A stretch of 64,000 nucleotides of DNA, from contig WPIO01000038.1 in assembly GCA_009760855.2 (NCBI GenBank), positions 1,948,501 to 2,012,500 on the forward strand, given 5' to 3'. Origin of the DNA: Cristatella mucedo (Eukaryota > Bryozoa > Phylactolaemata > Cristatellidae). Below are positions 62,801 to 64,000 of this stretch, in pieces (within the stretch, counting starts at the first letter, position 1; the number at the start of each line of letters is the position of its first letter). The position numbers were made by a program, and so were the translations under genes. Under the pieces are notes generated by a model. That model did not search any database. It was not told the DNA's origin and saw only the letters and a list, made by a program, of their open reading frames with translations.

Positions 62801-63269
62801 ACAAGGTCAATGACTTGGGATGGTTTCGACGCTATCATCGACTAAGTCAACACGAACAATTTCGGCCAACTTTACTCGTCCATGACCTCGTTTGGGGTAC
62901 ACGAAGCGAGTTTACGAAGTGTACACTACTTCAAGAACATACCAAGCAAGAAACATGAGCGGTTTGCATTTAAATCTTTTGCCTGGCTTAGCAGTGAACA
63001 CAACGTAAGACAATTCTTCTAAAATCAATTGGTGTGCAGCGAGATATCACATGCGAACATGAGAGCATGCTTTTAATTAAAGCTGCTCAAAGAATTAGAA
63101 ACACAAGTCACGCCACCGGTACCTTTTCAATCCAAGGAAACGTTTCAACCGCCGGCTCCGATACGCCTTTTCAGGGAAGAGGCTCTTAAACTCACAGTCG
63201 ACTGGTGAGTCATCTGAAAAAACGAAGAAATATTTATTCATACAAACTGCCCTGCAGACTCTAGAGGTT
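62801..63269. other. No gene recognised
   Basis: Nothing recognised. Confidence 0.4.
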
Positions 63270-63985
63270 TATGGCTGTGACTTTCCTTAATCGTATTGCA
63301 TCGTTGCACTTAGCTCGGAATATCAACAATCGAAACTGCTAGAATCCCTAGAAAGCACATCTTCATCGTTTCACTCTGCTTGAAAGATCAACAACGGACC
63401 GTCGGGCTACCCGCCCCACTGTTGAAATGGCTGTGACCTTCAAGAATTGCATCTTCATTGTTGAAACCAGCTTGGAGGCTACAGCTCGTATATGGATGCG
63501 GCCGCCTCTAAGAATCGAGGGTTGTGAATAGCACTACAGCACTGCTGTAACTTATTGCGCTCGTACCACCAGTACACGGCAGCAGTTATGCTTCCAGCGG
63601 TCACAATGGTGAAAGCTGCCAGTCGAAACAGCTGCCACCTTCACTAAGCGCTACTTCATGTATTTCCCTGCTTGGCTGATCATCAATAGACTATCAGGCT
63701 GCCGGCCTTCACAATTGCTATGGGCTGCAATCTTGATAAGTCGCATCTTCGTCGTCGTACTCAGCTCGGAAGATAAACAATCAACCGTCAGGCAACACGC
63801 CACCACTATTGCAACGGTTGCGACCTTCGCAAATCGCATCTGAGTCTTTGCTCTCAGCTCGGAAGATCAATAATACACCGTCGAGTTGTAGTTGTACCTG
63901 TCCGCCGTTGTAACGAAAGAAAGCGACAGCACTCAAGCTGCCGGAAGCTGCCGGAATCGCGATCGTTACAAAGCGCAAGCTCATC
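63270..63985 (-). repeat. Degenerate tandem array, unit about 93 bp (31 codons), - strand peptide conserved
   Basis: Landmark CTCGGAA/CTTGGAA followed by GATxAAxAA recurs at about 63314, 63380, 63467, 63672, 63764 and 63857. On the - strand the units read LLIFRAESKDSDAICEGR, LFIFRAEYDDEDA, LMISQAGKYMK, LQAGFNNEDAILEGHSHFNS and LLIFRAKCNDAIR. The best-preserved pair is exactly 93 bp apart. Some units are interrupted by stops. I do not recognise the repeat; it may be a decayed repeat protein or a minisatellite, and it may continue past the window. Confidence 0.45.
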
Positions 63986-64000
63986 TTAGTATCTGCTATC

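Overview
This is a stretch of animal (metazoan) nuclear DNA, not prokaryotic. It has introns with GT/AG borders, long dinucleotide arrays, many dead L2-like non-LTR retrotransposon copies, tRNA-headed SINEs and very few exons. The species cannot be read from the sequence. The repeat mix suggests an invertebrate, but that is inference.

Only two host genes are recognisable. (1) A complete four-exon gene on the + strand (42060-48053, spliced CDS 1077 nt, 358 aa) encodes a TM2-domain, multi-pass membrane protein with a C-terminal J domain. This is the architecture of DNAJC22 (Drosophila wurst). All three introns join in frame at GT/AG borders. It lies in a GC-rich stretch, behind a TATA-containing tandem repeat unit (40557-41228) that is either a solo-LTR-like element or its promoter. 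(2) One internal exon on the - strand (7514-7648) encodes the start of a CaMK1-type kinase domain. A CpG-rich island at 9920-11300 lies upstream of it and is a candidate promoter. Its other exons were not found.

The rest is mostly mobile-element debris. Three L2-like lineages can be told apart by their 3' ends. Family A ends in a nested hairpin plus an (ATT)n tail. Family B has a longer 3' end carrying a GCCGCTTAGGC motif and ends in a (CATTA)-type tail. Family C is older and more decayed. SINE family S1 carries the same 3' hairpin as families A and C behind a tRNA-like head. SINE family S2 has a different head and tail. The hairpin arms show compensatory changes between families, which points to a selected RNA structure. 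All five readable reverse transcriptase boxes have lost a catalytic Asp. Other pieces are an hAT (ZMYM1-like) transposase pseudogene around 26935-27885, a dead copy of a multi-copy animal protein at 50802-52483, and a 294-bp insert inside a family A copy flanked by a 6-bp direct repeat. Nested insertions give a relative order: A into C, S2 into B, and the 294-bp insert into A.

Simple repeats are very prominent: seven GA/CT arrays of about 90 to 710 bp, three CA/TG arrays and several TA runs. The long Ser-Leu or Arg-Glu reading frames over them are artefacts. At the right edge, two degenerate tandem repeats with coding-compatible periods (177 bp and about 93 bp) keep a recurring peptide on the - strand. 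These are the least explained features of the window.
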